64,000 bases of DNA from Catellatospora paridis (GCF_009720365.1 NZ_ML769314.1:239264-303263); one strand, 5' to 3'; shown: positions 48,963 to 58,523, counted from the stretch's first letter. Translations and numbers: made by a program. The notes: generated by a model not told the origin, from the sequence alone.

Positions 48963-49469
48963 ATGACGCGAACCGACGTGCCCGCCACCTGGGACGAACG
49001 AGCCACCCTCACCACCTTCCTCGATTACGTGCGCGCGACCGTGCGTGCCAAGTGCGAGGGCGTCACCGACGCCGACGCGCGCCGGGCACCGCTGCCGGAC
49101 TCCCCACTGATGACCGTGAAGGGCCTGGTCAGCCATGTGCGCTGGGTGGAGTACTCCTGGTTCCAGGTGGTGCTGCTGGGTGAGGAGGACGCCGGGCCGT
49201 GGACGAAGGAGGACCCGGACCGCGAGTTCACCTGCGCCCTGGACGTGCCGATCGAGCAGCTGCTCGACGAGTACGACGCGCAGAGCGCCCGTTACCGCGA
49301 GCTGGTCGCCTCGCTCGACCTGGACACCCTCGCCCAGCGGAACCTGGGCCGGGCCGGACGGCCCGCGACGCTGCGGTGGATCCTGTTCCACCTCGTCGAG
49401 GAGATCGCCCGCCACAACGGCCACCTCGACGTGGTGCGCGAGCTCGTCGACGGCACCAAGGGTGACTGA
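48963..49469 (+). CDS. DinB/DUF664-family protein
   Basis: A 168-aa four-helix-bundle protein. Potential metal-binding His residues are in LVSHVRWVEYSWF and HLVEEIARHNGHLDVVREL, as in the DinB/YfiT group, some members of which are mycothiol- or bacillithiol-dependent enzymes. This family (DUF664) is very common in actinomycetes, usually without assigned function. ATG 48963 is used; ATG 48951 would add four residues. The sequence CATGAT just upstream may serve as a -10 box. Confidence 0.85.
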   Translation: MTRTDVPATWDERATLTTFLDYVRATVRAKCEGVTDADARRAPLPDSPLMTVKGLVSHVRWVEYSWFQVVLLGEEDAGPWTKEDPDREFTCALDVPIEQLLDEYDAQSARYRELVASLDLDTLAQRNLGRAGRPATLRWILFHLVEEIARHNGHLDVVRELVDGTKGD

Positions 49470-49539
49470 CCTGCCCGTTTCCCCGGAGGGACCGGCCCGG
49501 CGCACGTAGCCTGAACCGGAGCGCGTCGGGGGAGGCGTC

Positions 49540-50322
49540 ATGGATCTTCAGCTGGGCGGCAAGGTCGCGGTGGTCACCGGAGCCAGCAAGGGCATCGGCC
49601 TCGCGGTGGTGAAGGCGCTGGTCGCCGAGGGTGCGAGCGTCGTCGCCGCGGCCCGGGACACCTCCGGCGACCTGGCCGGGATCGACGGCCCGGTGCGCGC
49701 CGTCGCGGTGGACCTGACCGACCCGGCCGGGCCGCAGCGCCTGATCGACGAGGCGACGGCCGCGTACGGCGGGCTGGACGTGCTGGTCAACAACGTCGGC
49801 GCGTTGAAGACCCGGCTGGGCGGGTTCGTCTCGGTCACCGACGAAGACTGGTTGTGGTCGCTGACCGTCAACCTGCTCGCCGCGGTACGCGTCACCCGCG
49901 CCGCGCTGCCGCATCTGCTGGCCCGGGGCGGTGGCAGCATCGTCACGGTCAGCTCGATCAACGCCTTCCTGCCCGACCCCGCGATCATCGACTACACCGC
50001 GTCGAAGGCGGCGCTGACGAACTTCTCCAAGGCGCTGTCCAAGGAGGTCGGGCCGAAGGGCATCCGGGTCAACACGGTCAGCCCCGGCCCCGTGCGCACG
50101 CCGATGTGGACGGGCGCGGGCGGCGTCGCCGAGTCGTTCGGCAAGGCGGGCGAGGTGTCGCCCGAGCAGGTGGTCGACCAGGTCGCCGCGCAGGCGGCGA
50201 CCGGCCGGTTCACCGAGGCCGAGGAGGTCGCCGACCTGGTGGTGCTGCTGGCGGGCGCGCGGGCGGGCAACGTCACCGGGGCCGACTTCGTCATCGACGG
50301 CGGGCTCATCACCACGCTGTGA
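49540..50322 (+). CDS. Short-chain dehydrogenase/reductase
   Basis: A 260-aa SDR: TGASKGIG (14-21), Arg in AAARDT after beta-2 (NADP preference likely), NNVGAL, Ser in TVSSINAF, YTASK, and the usual C-terminal VTGADFVIDGG. It resembles oxidoreductases annotated as 3-oxoacyl reductases, but no fatty-acid context exists here and its substrate is unknown. The start has a GGGGGAGGCGTC Shine-Dalgarno. It lies 70 bases after the DinB-like gene and converges with the FAD monooxygenase gene, with a large hairpin between. Confidence 0.87.
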   Translation: MDLQLGGKVAVVTGASKGIGLAVVKALVAEGASVVAAARDTSGDLAGIDGPVRAVAVDLTDPAGPQRLIDEATAAYGGLDVLVNNVGALKTRLGGFVSVTDEDWLWSLTVNLLAAVRVTRAALPHLLARGGGSIVTVSSINAFLPDPAIIDYTASKAALTNFSKALSKEVGPKGIRVNTVSPGPVRTPMWTGAGGVAESFGKAGEVSPEQVVDQVAAQAATGRFTEAEEVADLVVLLAGARAGNVTGADFVIDGGLITTL

Positions 50323-50442
50323 ACCCGATCGGGCGGTGGATGTTTGGCGCACGGGTGTTCGGGGAACCCCCGTGCGCCGCGCGGCCACTCGTCATCGGAG
50401 GGATGGGCGCATCCCGGAACGGGTGACCGCGGACGGCCGTCA

Positions 50443-50498
50443 CCCGCCGGCGGCTCGGTCGATTCGGTCGCACCCCGGATCGACCGTCCGCCGGCGGG
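50443..50498. terminator. Bidirectional bipartite terminator
   Basis: CCCGCCGGCGG (50443-50453) pairs with CCGCCGGCGGG (50488-50498). Inside it GGTCGAT (50457-50463) pairs with ATCGACC (50479-50485). It lies between convergent genes, close to the stop of the FAD protein. Confidence 0.75.
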
Positions 50499-50505
50499 CT
50501 GCCGA

Positions 50506-51900
50506 TCAGCGGACCGGTTCGAACAGCGAGACCGGGGAGGGCTGCGCCACCGCAGTGGTGCGGGCCCTGCCCGCCCGGCCGGACCACAGCACGCGGGCCA
50601 ACACCCCGGGGGAGAACAGCCGCTGCGGCGGGGACATCAGGTTCGCCACGGCCAGGAACGCGTGGCCGACCTCGGGGTGCTTGGCGGCGGCGCGGTGCAG
50701 GCGGCCGACGTACCCGTTGAGGAAGTTGACCTTGCCGGAGCGCGCGCCCACGACCTCGGGGTAGCGCAGGTCCGCGCCGACCGCGATGTCCCATGGCACG
50801 TCGATGACCGACGCTGCGGCCGCGTAGAAGCGCTTCGGCAGGCCGTCGCGGCCCGCGCGCAGGCTGTCGCGCAGCACGATCGACTCGACGGCGGCGACCG
50901 TCATGCCCTGTCCGTACGCCGGGTTGAAGCTGCACATCGCGTCGGCGACGGCCACGAAGCCCTCGGGCAGCCGGTTCATCCGCTCGTAGCGGCGGCGCAC
51001 GCTGACCGGCAGCCGCAGGCGCAGCGCCGGACCGGCCGGCTCGCACTTGCTGAGCAGTTGGAACAGCTCGTCACCAGGCAGCTGCCGGGCGAACGCGGCG
51101 TAGTCGTCGGGGTCGGTCGGCGGGGTGCCCGCCTTGCCGACGCCGACCAGGGTGATCATCCAGCGGTCGCCTTCGACCGGCACCGCGATGCCGCCGAAGG
51201 GCGTCTGCGGCGACGGGCTGATCACGGCTGCGCTGAAGTTCAGCTGGCCGGGCGTCCGCCGGTAGGCCTGCGAGACGTAGACCGTGTGCGGGTCGACGTG
51301 CTCCTCGGCCGGCCTGTCGAAGCCCAGCTCGGACAGCCAGGTCGGGCCGCGGTTGCCGCGACCGGTGGCGTCGACGACCAGGTCGGCGTCGAGGCGCTGC
51401 TCGGTGTCGCCGCCGACGGGCAGCACCCGCGCGCCGACGACCCGGCTGCCGTCCGCGGACGCGATCAGGCCGACGGCCTCGTGGCGCGGGTGCAGCGTCA
51501 CCTCGGGCAGCTCGGCCAGGCGACGGCGTACGTACGACTCCAGCGCGATCCGGGTGACGCCGAGGCCCTGCAGGCCGGTGGCCGCCTGGGCAAGGCGGTG
51601 GCCGTCATTGATCCAGACGACGTCGTGCTGCACGTCGAGGGGCACGGCTCCGGCTGCGGCCATGTCGGCGGCGAAGCCGGGGAACAGCTCTTCGAGGACC
51701 TGGCGGCCGCGGGCGAGCAGGCCGTGCGTGTGGTCGCCCTGCGGCACCCCCTTGCGGCCGGTGATGCCGTCGGTGGGCAGCGCGTCGCGGTCGAAGATGG
51801 TGACCTTCGCGTACGAATCGCTCAGCACGCGGGCGGCGAGCAGGCCGCCGATGCTGGCGCCGAGCACGATCGCGTGCCCGGACTTTTCCTTGGCAGACAA
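50506..51900 (-). CDS. FAD-dependent monooxygenase/oxidoreductase
   Basis: A 464-aa protein with an N-terminal FAD-binding motif (IVLGASIGGLLAARVL), the DxD-like VVDATGRGNRGPTWL, and the late FAD motif AVADAMCSFNPAYGQGMTVAAVES. This is the layout of aromatic hydroxylases and of geranylgeranyl-reductase or squalene-epoxidase-like proteins. No partner reductase gene is nearby. I set the start at TTG 51900, which has ACGGAGAAAACC upstream. The frame stays open far upstream, but that stretch lacks coding character and overlaps the amylase promoter region. Confidence 0.82.
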   Translation of the reverse strand: MSAKEKSGHAIVLGASIGGLLAARVLSDSYAKVTIFDRDALPTDGITGRKGVPQGDHTHGLLARGRQVLEELFPGFAADMAAAGAVPLDVQHDVVWINDGHRLAQAATGLQGLGVTRIALESYVRRRLAELPEVTLHPRHEAVGLIASADGSRVVGARVLPVGGDTEQRLDADLVVDATGRGNRGPTWLSELGFDRPAEEHVDPHTVYVSQAYRRTPGQLNFSAAVISPSPQTPFGGIAVPVEGDRWMITLVGVGKAGTPPTDPDDYAAFARQLPGDELFQLLSKCEPAGPALRLRLPVSVRRRYERMNRLPEGFVAVADAMCSFNPAYGQGMTVAAVESIVLRDSLRAGRDGLPKRFYAAAASVIDVPWDIAVGADLRYPEVVGARSGKVNFLNGYVGRLHRAAAKHPEVGHAFLAVANLMSPPQRLFSPGVLARVLWSGRAGRARTTAVAQPSPVSLFEPVR

Positions 51901-52203
51901 GGTTTTCTCCGTCTCGGTGTGAGGTGTGCACACACCGTAAGAAGCGGTAACGCAATCATGAAAACGAATATCCGGTCCGGTAGATGACACTGTGTGCCCG
52001 CTCACGCGCTCTGCGTCGGTCCTGTCAGGACCCCGACGCCGAGCGACTGGAAGAATCTTTGAAAGATTTTTCAGTATCGCGACCGCGCCCGCTCGCCCCG
52101 GCGTGCGCCGATGCGGTCCATGGCCGACCCGCCGAAGATCCGCTGTGCAAACGGAACCCTCCTCAGCTCTGATTTGTACGGCAAATCCGGCGCATCGATA
52201 CCC
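51901..52203. other. Divergent non-coding region between FAD monooxygenase and amylase genes
   Basis: A gene-free, locally AT-richer stretch. It should hold the monooxygenase promoter (CGTAAGAAGCGGTAACGCAATC around 51935-51956). A segment with short repeats of GAAAGATTTTTC-like sequence (52056-52072) may be an additional regulatory patch. No gene is seen. Confidence 0.45.
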
Positions 52204-52256
52204 TTCACGTCGCGTCAACGCGGGGCTAACATCCTTGAAACTTGCGCAAGAGTTTC
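52204..52256 (+). promoter_or_regulatory. Alpha-amylase promoter with LacI/MalR-like operator
   Basis: TTCACG (52204-52209), 17 bases, then TAACAT (52227-52232) form a plausible -35/-10. GAAACTTGCGCAAGAGTTTC (52237-52256), with the palindromic core CTTGCGCAAG, overlaps the expected transcription start. Such CTTGC-type sites are bound by MalR-like repressors in streptomycete amylase and maltose genes. Confidence 0.55.
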
Positions 52257-52291
52257 CATCCCTCGCCCCTCCCCGACCCAGGAGGAGACTC

Positions 52292-54469
52292 GTGTCCACC
52301 CGCCACCGCTCCCTAGCCGCAGCCCTCGCCTCGGTGCTGCTGGCCGCCGCGCTGTCCGCGGTCGTGCTCCTGCGACCCGGCGCCCCCGGCCTCGTCCCGG
52401 CCAAGGCGGACGCCAACCCCGGCAACCGCGACGTCATCGTGCACCTGTTCCAGTGGCCCTGGGCCTCGATCGCCAACGAGTGCACCACCGTGCTGGGCCC
52501 CAAGGGCTTCGGCGCGGTGCAGGTGTCCCCGCCGCAGGAGCACGTCGTGCTCGGCGGCCAGGGCTACCCCTGGTGGCAGGACTACCAGCCGGTCAGCTAC
52601 CAGCTCGTCAGCCGCCGCGGCGACCGCGCCGCCTTCGCGAACATGGTCGCCGCCTGCCACAACGCGGGCGTGAAGATCTACGTCGACGCCGTGATCAACC
52701 ACATGGCCGGCGGCGCGTCCACCGGCACCGGCTCGGCGGGTTCCACCTACTCGCACTACAACTACCCCGGGATCTATCAGAACCAGGACTTCCACCACTG
52801 CGGGCGCAACGGCAACGACGACATCGTGGCCTGGGGCGACCGGTGGGAGGTGCAGAACTGCGAGCTGGTCGACCTGTCCGACCTGGCCACCGAGTCCTCC
52901 TACGTGCGCGGGAAGATCACCGCGTACCTCAACGACCTGGTCTCGCTCGGCGTGGACGGGTTCCGGGTCGACGCTGCCAAGCACCTGCCCGTCGCCGACC
53001 TGCAGGCGATCCTGGGCGGTGTCAGCGGCTCGCCGTACGTCTTCCACGAGGTGATCGAGGACAGCGCGTTCCCGCCGGGGGAGTACGCCGGGATCGGTGA
53101 CGTCACCGAGTTCCGCTACGGCGACGTCGTCGGCAACGCGTTCCGCGACGCGAACCTGTCCAACCTGAACAACCTCGCCTCACAGATGGCCCTGAGCTCC
53201 GGCGACGCGGTCAACTTCATCGACAACCACGACACCCAGCGCAACGGGCGGGCCCGGCTCACCTACAAGAACGGGCAGACCCACGCGCTGGCGGCGGCGT
53301 TCAGCCTGGTCTACCCGTACGGCACGCCCCAGCTGATGAGCAGCTTCACGTTCAGCGACAACGAGGCGGGCCCGCCCGCGAGCAACGGCGTCACCAGCCA
53401 GGTGAGCTGCGGCTCGGGCTGGGAGTGCGAGCACCGCAAGACCGTGGTCGCCAACCTCGTCGGCTTCCACAACGCGGTCAACGGCACCGGGGTCGCCAAC
53501 TGGGCCTCACCGTCGGCGTCCCGGATCGCGTTCGGGCGCGGCAGCGTCGGGTTCGCCGCGTTCAACCGCGACGGCGCGGCCTGGAGCACCACCTTCAGCA
53601 CCGGGCTGCCCGCGGGGGTGTACTGCAACGTGGCCACCGGCGACTTCACCGCCGGGGTCTGCGCGGGCAGCACCGTCACCGTGAACGGCTCCGGCCAGGC
53701 CACCGTCACGGTCGCCGCCAACAGCGCGCTGGCGATCTACACCGGGGCGCTGGTCGGGTCGTCCCCGTCGCCGACCGGCCCGCCCTCGCCGACGCCCAGC
53801 GGCACCGCCTGCACCACCGTGTCGGTCACCCTGGCGTCCGACACCACCACGACCAGCGGCCAGAACGTCTTCGTGGCCGGCAGCATCGCCCAGCTCGGCT
53901 CCTGGAACACGGCCAACGCGGTGGCCATGTCCGGCACGGCGTACCCGCTCTGGCGGGTCACCGTGAACCTGCCCGCGGGCACGTCGTTCGAGTACAAGTA
54001 CATCAAGAAGGACGGCTCCGGCAACGTCACCTGGGAGGGCATCGCCAACCGCGCCCGCACCGTGCCGACCGGCGTCTGCGCGGTCACCTACACCGAGGCC
54101 TGGAACGTGCCAGGCGGCTCGACCCCGTCGCCCAGCGCCTCCCCGAGCCCGTCGCCCACCGGTTCGACCTGCGCCTCCATCGCGGCGGCGTTCTCCGTGA
54201 ACGCGACCACGACCTGGGGTCAGAACGTCTTCGTGGTCGGCTCGATCCCCGCCCTCGGCAGCTGGAGCGCCGCGAACGCGGTGGCCCTGTCCAGCGCGGC
54301 CTACCCGCTCTGGACCGCCACGATCAACCTGCCCACCGGCACGACCTTCGCGTACAAGTACCTCAAGAAGGATGCCGCCGGCACCGTCACCTGGGAAAGC
54401 GACCCCAACCGCACCCGCACCACCCCCACCACCCCCTGCACCGCCACCTACCCCGACACCTGGCGCTGA
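52292..54469 (+). CDS. Secreted alpha-amylase (GH13) with two starch-binding modules
   Basis: A 725-aa exported enzyme that hydrolyses alpha-1,4-glucans. The signal peptide spans ~1-45. The GH13 domain (~46-400) has catalytic Asp ~227 (DGFRVDAAKH), Glu ~253 (FHEVIED) and Asp ~314 (FIDNHDTQ), with a C-terminal beta-domain to ~490. A Pro/Ser linker leads to a CBM20 (~505-605), and a second linker to another CBM20 (~625-725). The two CBMs share VNATTTWGQNVFVVGS-type starts and tandem-like similarity. The GTG at 52292 has GGAGGAG upstream. A family A hairpin follows the stop. Likely repressed by a MalR-type protein encoded elsewhere. Confidence 0.93.
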   Translation: MSTRHRSLAAALASVLLAAALSAVVLLRPGAPGLVPAKADANPGNRDVIVHLFQWPWASIANECTTVLGPKGFGAVQVSPPQEHVVLGGQGYPWWQDYQPVSYQLVSRRGDRAAFANMVAACHNAGVKIYVDAVINHMAGGASTGTGSAGSTYSHYNYPGIYQNQDFHHCGRNGNDDIVAWGDRWEVQNCELVDLSDLATESSYVRGKITAYLNDLVSLGVDGFRVDAAKHLPVADLQAILGGVSGSPYVFHEVIEDSAFPPGEYAGIGDVTEFRYGDVVGNAFRDANLSNLNNLASQMALSSGDAVNFIDNHDTQRNGRARLTYKNGQTHALAAAFSLVYPYGTPQLMSSFTFSDNEAGPPASNGVTSQVSCGSGWECEHRKTVVANLVGFHNAVNGTGVANWASPSASRIAFGRGSVGFAAFNRDGAAWSTTFSTGLPAGVYCNVATGDFTAGVCAGSTVTVNGSGQATVTVAANSALAIYTGALVGSSPSPTGPPSPTPSGTACTTVSVTLASDTTTTSGQNVFVAGSIAQLGSWNTANAVAMSGTAYPLWRVTVNLPAGTSFEYKYIKKDGSGNVTWEGIANRARTVPTGVCAVTYTEAWNVPGGSTPSPSASPSPSPTGSTCASIAAAFSVNATTTWGQNVFVVGSIPALGSWSAANAVALSSAAYPLWTATINLPTGTTFAYKYLKKDAAGTVTWESDPNRTRTTPTTPCTATYPDTWR

Positions 54470-54476
54470 GAGCAAA

Positions 54477-54522
54477 GGGAGGGCACCTTCTCAACGCTCC
54501 GCGTTATGGAAGGTGCCCTCCC
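54477..54522. repeat. Family A hairpin, copy 5, with compensatory change
   Basis: Arms GGGAGGGCACCTTC (54477-54490) and GAAGGTGCCCTCCC (54509-54522). Compared with copy 1, one A has become G on the left and the matching T has become C on the right, so pairing is kept. It lies between the convergent amylase and HelR genes. Confidence 0.9.
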
Positions 54523-54559
54523 TGACGTCTCACCCGGGTTGAACCGCGCCGACGCGCGG

Positions 54560-56722
54560 TCAGCGCCAGGGGCGGCTAGCGATGGTGGTGAGGCGTTGGG
54601 TGGCGCGGGAGAGGGCGACGTAGAGGGTCCGGCGGCCGGCGTCGGTGCCGGCGTCGACGAGGCCGGGTTCGACCAGGACCACGGCGTCGTACTCCATGCC
54701 CTTGGCGGCCAGAGCGGTGACCACGCGCAGGCGTTCGGTGTCCCACTCGGACAGGCGGGCGGTGATGCGGTCGCGGATGCGGGCGTCGGGGGTGATCACG
54801 CCGACGGTGCCCTCGACCTCGCCGAGCAGCGCGGCGACCGCGTCGCGGACCGCGTCGTCGAGCTGCGCCCGGTCCACGATCCGGTGCACGGGGGCGACGC
54901 CGGTGGTGCGTACGGCCCTCGGCAGCGGCAGGTCCGGGGAGACCCGCCGGATCACCTCGGCGGCCACCTCGAAGATCTCCGTCGAGTTGCGGTAGTTCGT
55001 GGTGAGCTGGTGCGGGTGGCGCTTGCGGCCGCCCAGCGCCTCGTCACGGGCCCGGGCGACCTCGCCCGCGCTGCCGATCCACGCCGACTGCGCCGGGTCG
55101 CCGACCACGGTCCAGCTGGCCGCGTGGCCGCGCCGGCCGATCATGCGCCACTGCATGGGCGTGACGTCCTGCGCCTCGTCCACCACCACGTGGGCGTAGT
55201 CGCGGTAGTCGTTCTCGCGCGGCGCGGCGGCCGACGCGGCGCGCGAGCGCTCGTGCGAGGTCGCCACCTCACGCACCCCGCCCACCATGTACGCCTCGCG
55301 CCGGCGCACCCGGGGCTTCGGCTTGTCGCCGAGCAGCTCCTGCAGTTCGTCGAGCAGCGGCACGTCGTCGATGCTGGGACCCTGCTCACGCAGCGGCGCG
55401 AGCGCCCGCACCAGGGCGCGCTGCTCCTCGTTCGACAGCGTGCCCTCGGCGTACCGGCGCAGCCGCTGCGGGTCGGCCAGCCAGCCCAGCACCTGCACCG
55501 GGCGCACCAGCGGCCACCACGCCTTGAGGAAGTCGCGGAAGCCCTCGTGCTCGGTCAGCTCCTCGTCGAACCGGGCCTGCTCCAGCCGGGGCTGCTTGGC
55601 CTTCATCTGCTCCCAGAGCTGGTCCAGCACCGCGCCGAACGCCTTGGCGCGGATCTCGTTGCGCCGGTTGCCGCGCCCGATCCGCCGCCGGATCTCCTCG
55701 CCCTGGCGCCAGGTCAGCTCCAGCCACTCCCCGCGGTAGCGGAAACGCAGGCCGTCGGGGCTGCCGGGCGGGGCGTCCTCGGCGGCGCGGCGCAGCACCC
55801 GCCGCATGCGCGTCGAGCCCTTCACCGCGCGGACCGCGGCGGTCTCCTCGCGGGTCGCGTTGAAGCCGGGCACGAGCTGCCCGAGCGACTTCAGCGTGGC
55901 GGTGTCCTCGCCCAGCGAGGGCAGCACGGTCTCGATGTACTCGACGAACACGGGGGAGGGCCCGACGATCAGCACGCCGCCGCCGGCGAAGCGCGCCCGG
56001 TCGGAGTACAGCAGGTAGGCCGCGCGGTGCAGGGCCACCGCGGTCTTGCCGGTGCCGGGGCCGCCCTCGACCATGGTCACACCGGACGCGGGTGAGCGGA
56101 TCGCCAGGTCCTGCTCGTGCTGGATGGTCGCCACGATGTCGCGCATGCCGGTGCCCTTGGCCCGGCTCAGTGCCGCCAGCAGCGCGCCGTCACCGACCAC
56201 GCGCATGCCCTCCGGCGCGGCCGAGGGGTCGAGCAGGTCGTCCTCCAGGCCGGTGACCTTCTCGCCGAACGACGAGATCATCCGGCGGCGGATCACGCCC
56301 AGCGGCTGGGCCGCCGTGGCCCGGTAGAAGGCCGCCGCGGCCGGCGCGCGCCAGTCGATGAGCAGCGGCTCCGCCCGCTCGGTACGCACGCCCAGGCGGC
56401 CGATGTAGCGGGGGCGCTCGTCCCAGCCCGCCGCCTCCGGGTCGGCCGCGGCCTCGTCCGGCTCGATGCGGCTGGGGTGCAGGTCCAGGCGGCCGAAGAC
56501 CAGGCCCTCGTGCTCGCTGTCGAAGGCCTGCCGCCGCCGCGCGGCGTGGAACACCATCGCGTCGCGCTCGACCAGCGACCCGTACGTGCCGACCCGTGCG
56601 AGTTGATAGCCGTCGGCCTCCGCCTTCGCGGCGTCGGCGCGCAGTCGGGCCAGCCGCGCGTAGACACGGTCCACGTGCTGCTGCTCGATGGCGATCTCGT
56701 CGTGCAGGGTGTTGTCAGACAT
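54560..56722 (-). CDS. helR: HelR/HelD-like RNA polymerase recycling ATPase
   Basis: A 720-aa UvrD/HelD-type superfamily 1 protein. The long N-terminal antiparallel helices (1-~60, EIAIEQQHVDRVYARLARLRA) would reach into the polymerase. Walker A is EGGPGTGKTAVALHRAAYLL (~213-232) and Walker B VVVDEAQDVTPMQWRM. Further SF1 motifs are GDPAQSAW, LTTNYRNS, ALAAKGMEYDAVV and LYVALSRATQRL. This matches the actinobacterial HelR class, which removes stalled polymerase and can protect from rifamycins. I could not make out a clear rifamycin-associated element upstream. It converges with the amylase gene. Confidence 0.88.
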   Translation of the reverse strand: MSDNTLHDEIAIEQQHVDRVYARLARLRADAAKAEADGYQLARVGTYGSLVERDAMVFHAARRRQAFDSEHEGLVFGRLDLHPSRIEPDEAAADPEAAGWDERPRYIGRLGVRTERAEPLLIDWRAPAAAAFYRATAAQPLGVIRRRMISSFGEKVTGLEDDLLDPSAAPEGMRVVGDGALLAALSRAKGTGMRDIVATIQHEQDLAIRSPASGVTMVEGGPGTGKTAVALHRAAYLLYSDRARFAGGGVLIVGPSPVFVEYIETVLPSLGEDTATLKSLGQLVPGFNATREETAAVRAVKGSTRMRRVLRRAAEDAPPGSPDGLRFRYRGEWLELTWRQGEEIRRRIGRGNRRNEIRAKAFGAVLDQLWEQMKAKQPRLEQARFDEELTEHEGFRDFLKAWWPLVRPVQVLGWLADPQRLRRYAEGTLSNEEQRALVRALAPLREQGPSIDDVPLLDELQELLGDKPKPRVRRREAYMVGGVREVATSHERSRAASAAAPRENDYRDYAHVVVDEAQDVTPMQWRMIGRRGHAASWTVVGDPAQSAWIGSAGEVARARDEALGGRKRHPHQLTTNYRNSTEIFEVAAEVIRRVSPDLPLPRAVRTTGVAPVHRIVDRAQLDDAVRDAVAALLGEVEGTVGVITPDARIRDRITARLSEWDTERLRVVTALAAKGMEYDAVVLVEPGLVDAGTDAGRRTLYVALSRATQRLTTIASRPWR

Positions 56723-56839
56723 GCGTCTCCCGGGCCGGGTATGGCGGCGATGGTGCCCCGATAGGGTACGGGCTGCCCCCGACCGGAAGATCGATCACCG
56801 GGCCGATGTGACGCGGAGCCCCACCGGATAGGCTGACTA

Positions 56840-57559
56840 TCAGCCCACCCGCTCCTCGCTCGGCCGCCGCGCGGCCGCCGGGGAGGAGTCCGTGAGGTGG
56901 TCGGTCTCATCCGTGCCGAGGTGTGCGACGGTCTCGTCCGCCGCGGCGGCGACCAGGGACTTCTTCGCCCGGTGCTTGAACCACCAGGTGGTGCCGAGGC
57001 CGAAGACCAGGGCCAGGGCCAGGGCCGCCCAGGAGAACCGCTTCAGCCAGGCCTCCGCCACGGCGCCCAGCGCGTAGATCGCGAATGTGGTGCCGAACGC
57101 CCAGACCAGGCCGCCACCGGCGTTGGCCAGCAGGAACTTGCGATACGGCACCTTCAGTGCGCCGGCCATCGGCCCGGCCAGGATGCGCAGCAGGGCGATG
57201 AAGCGGCCGAAGAAGACCGCCCAGGTGCCCCAGCGCCCGAACATCGCCTCGGCCCGCACGATCTGCTCCGGGCCCAGGTGCTTCGGGAACCGGCGGCCCA
57301 GGCGCTCCAGCAGTGGGCGGCCGCCGCGCTTGCCGATCGCATACCCGATGGAGTCGCCGACGATCGCGCCGATCGCGGCGCCGGCGGCCACGCCCCACGG
57401 TGAGATGTGATCCGTGGTGGCGGCCAGCAGAGAGGCACTGACCAGCACGATCTCGCCGGGCAGTGGGATGCCCATGCTCTCGGTTCCGATGACCAGACCG
57501 ACGATGAGGTAGATGGCGACCGCGGGGAGCGTCTCCAGCCATGCTCCGACGAACTCCAC
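56840..57559 (-). CDS. DedA-family membrane protein
   Basis: A 239-aa protein with about five hydrophobic segments and the DedA/SNARE-associated motifs ESMGIPLPGEIVLVSASLLAA, GDSIGYAIGKRGG and FFGRFIALLRILAGPMAG. DedA proteins act in lipid carrier recycling (C55-P/PE flipping) and envelope homeostasis. The C-terminal tail (~200-239) is acidic and soluble. The GTG at 57559 is favoured by AAGGGG six bases upstream; ATG 57583 and 57601 are alternatives. It shares a short divergent gap with the HelR gene and lies on the same strand upstream of it. Confidence 0.86.
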   Translation of the reverse strand: MEFVGAWLETLPAVAIYLIVGLVIGTESMGIPLPGEIVLVSASLLAATTDHISPWGVAAGAAIGAIVGDSIGYAIGKRGGRPLLERLGRRFPKHLGPEQIVRAEAMFGRWGTWAVFFGRFIALLRILAGPMAGALKVPYRKFLLANAGGGLVWAFGTTFAIYALGAVAEAWLKRFSWAALALALVFGLGTTWWFKHRAKKSLVAAAADETVAHLGTDETDHLTDSSPAAARRPSEERVG

Positions 57560-57827
57560 CGGCCACCCCTTCCCGAGCGCCATCGCCCGCAGGGACCTCA
57601 CGGGACGCTCGAAAGATACCCGACCGGCAACCCCTGCGCACCCGGCTGAACTCCCTAAGGGGCCACCGGAGGTGTCGGATCACGGCCTCGCCCGCACGCG
57701 TGTCGCGGGCCCGCCGGGCTCGGCTCGGCGGCCGGTTCGGGCCGGAACCGCGCCTCGGTCGTGAGAAGGGTCGCACTACTTCCGAGTAACCTTCCCGTGG
57801 CGGGTCTTCACCAGCGACCCTTGAGCC

Positions 57828-58463
57828 ATGACGCAGTCGAAGACCGCGCCGTCGGATCGCGATGTGACGATGCTCGGCGAACGCCGGGGGCCCGCAGAGG
57901 CGCTGGCCGACCTGATGACCGGCAACCGCCGCTTCGCGGCCGGACGCCCCCGCTACGGCCACCACATCGGCGAGGCGGCCGCCCAGTCCAGCGCCCAGGA
58001 GCCGTACGCCGTGGTGCTGGGCTGCATCGACTCGCGGGTGCCGCTGGAGGCCGTGTTCGACCAGAACTTCGGCGACATCTGCGTGGTCCGCTCCGGCGCC
58101 CACGTGCTGGACCGCTCGGTGGTGGGCTCGGTCGAGTTCGCCGTCGCCGAGTTGCACGCCTCGCTGGTGATGGTGCTCGGGCACGAACGCTGCGGCGCCG
58201 TCGCCGCGACCGTCGACGCCCTGCGCACCGGCAGCCGACCCGACGGGTTCATGGGCTACCTGGTGGATCAGATCGCACCCGCGGTCACCGAGGTCGGCTT
58301 GAGCGACCCGCAGGTGAACGCGAAGGCGCTGCGCCGCCACGTCGGCCGCACCGTCGAGCAGCTCCGCCTGGCCGAACGGCTCGCGACCGCCACCACGGCC
58401 GGTCGCGTCCAGATCGTCGGCGCCGTCTACGACCTCGACACGGGCGTGGTCGAACTCCTCTGA
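57828..58463 (+). CDS. Beta-class carbonic anhydrase
   Basis: A 211-aa protein of normal beta-CA length: Zn ligands Cys66, His119 and Cys122 (GCIDSR, GHERCGAV), with the Asp68-Arg70 dyad intact. It interconverts CO2 and bicarbonate in the cytoplasm, supplying carboxylases. The N-terminal ~20 residues are extra and flexible. It has its own promoter region (268-base gap to the DedA gene, divergent) and is followed by an exceptionally strong hairpin. Confidence 0.92.
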   Translation: MTQSKTAPSDRDVTMLGERRGPAEALADLMTGNRRFAAGRPRYGHHIGEAAAQSSAQEPYAVVLGCIDSRVPLEAVFDQNFGDICVVRSGAHVLDRSVVGSVEFAVAELHASLVMVLGHERCGAVAATVDALRTGSRPDGFMGYLVDQIAPAVTEVGLSDPQVNAKALRRHVGRTVEQLRLAERLATATTAGRVQIVGAVYDLDTGVVELL

Positions 58464-58523
58464 CCCGACCTTCCCGCCCGAACTCCCCGGGGGCGCGACC
58501 CGCGCCGCCCGCACGAACTGCAG

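Noticed and set aside
56723-56839. A rifamycin-associated element before the HelR gene
   Set aside because: GGGGC-rich segments occur, but no clear inverted repeat in promoter position could be made out.
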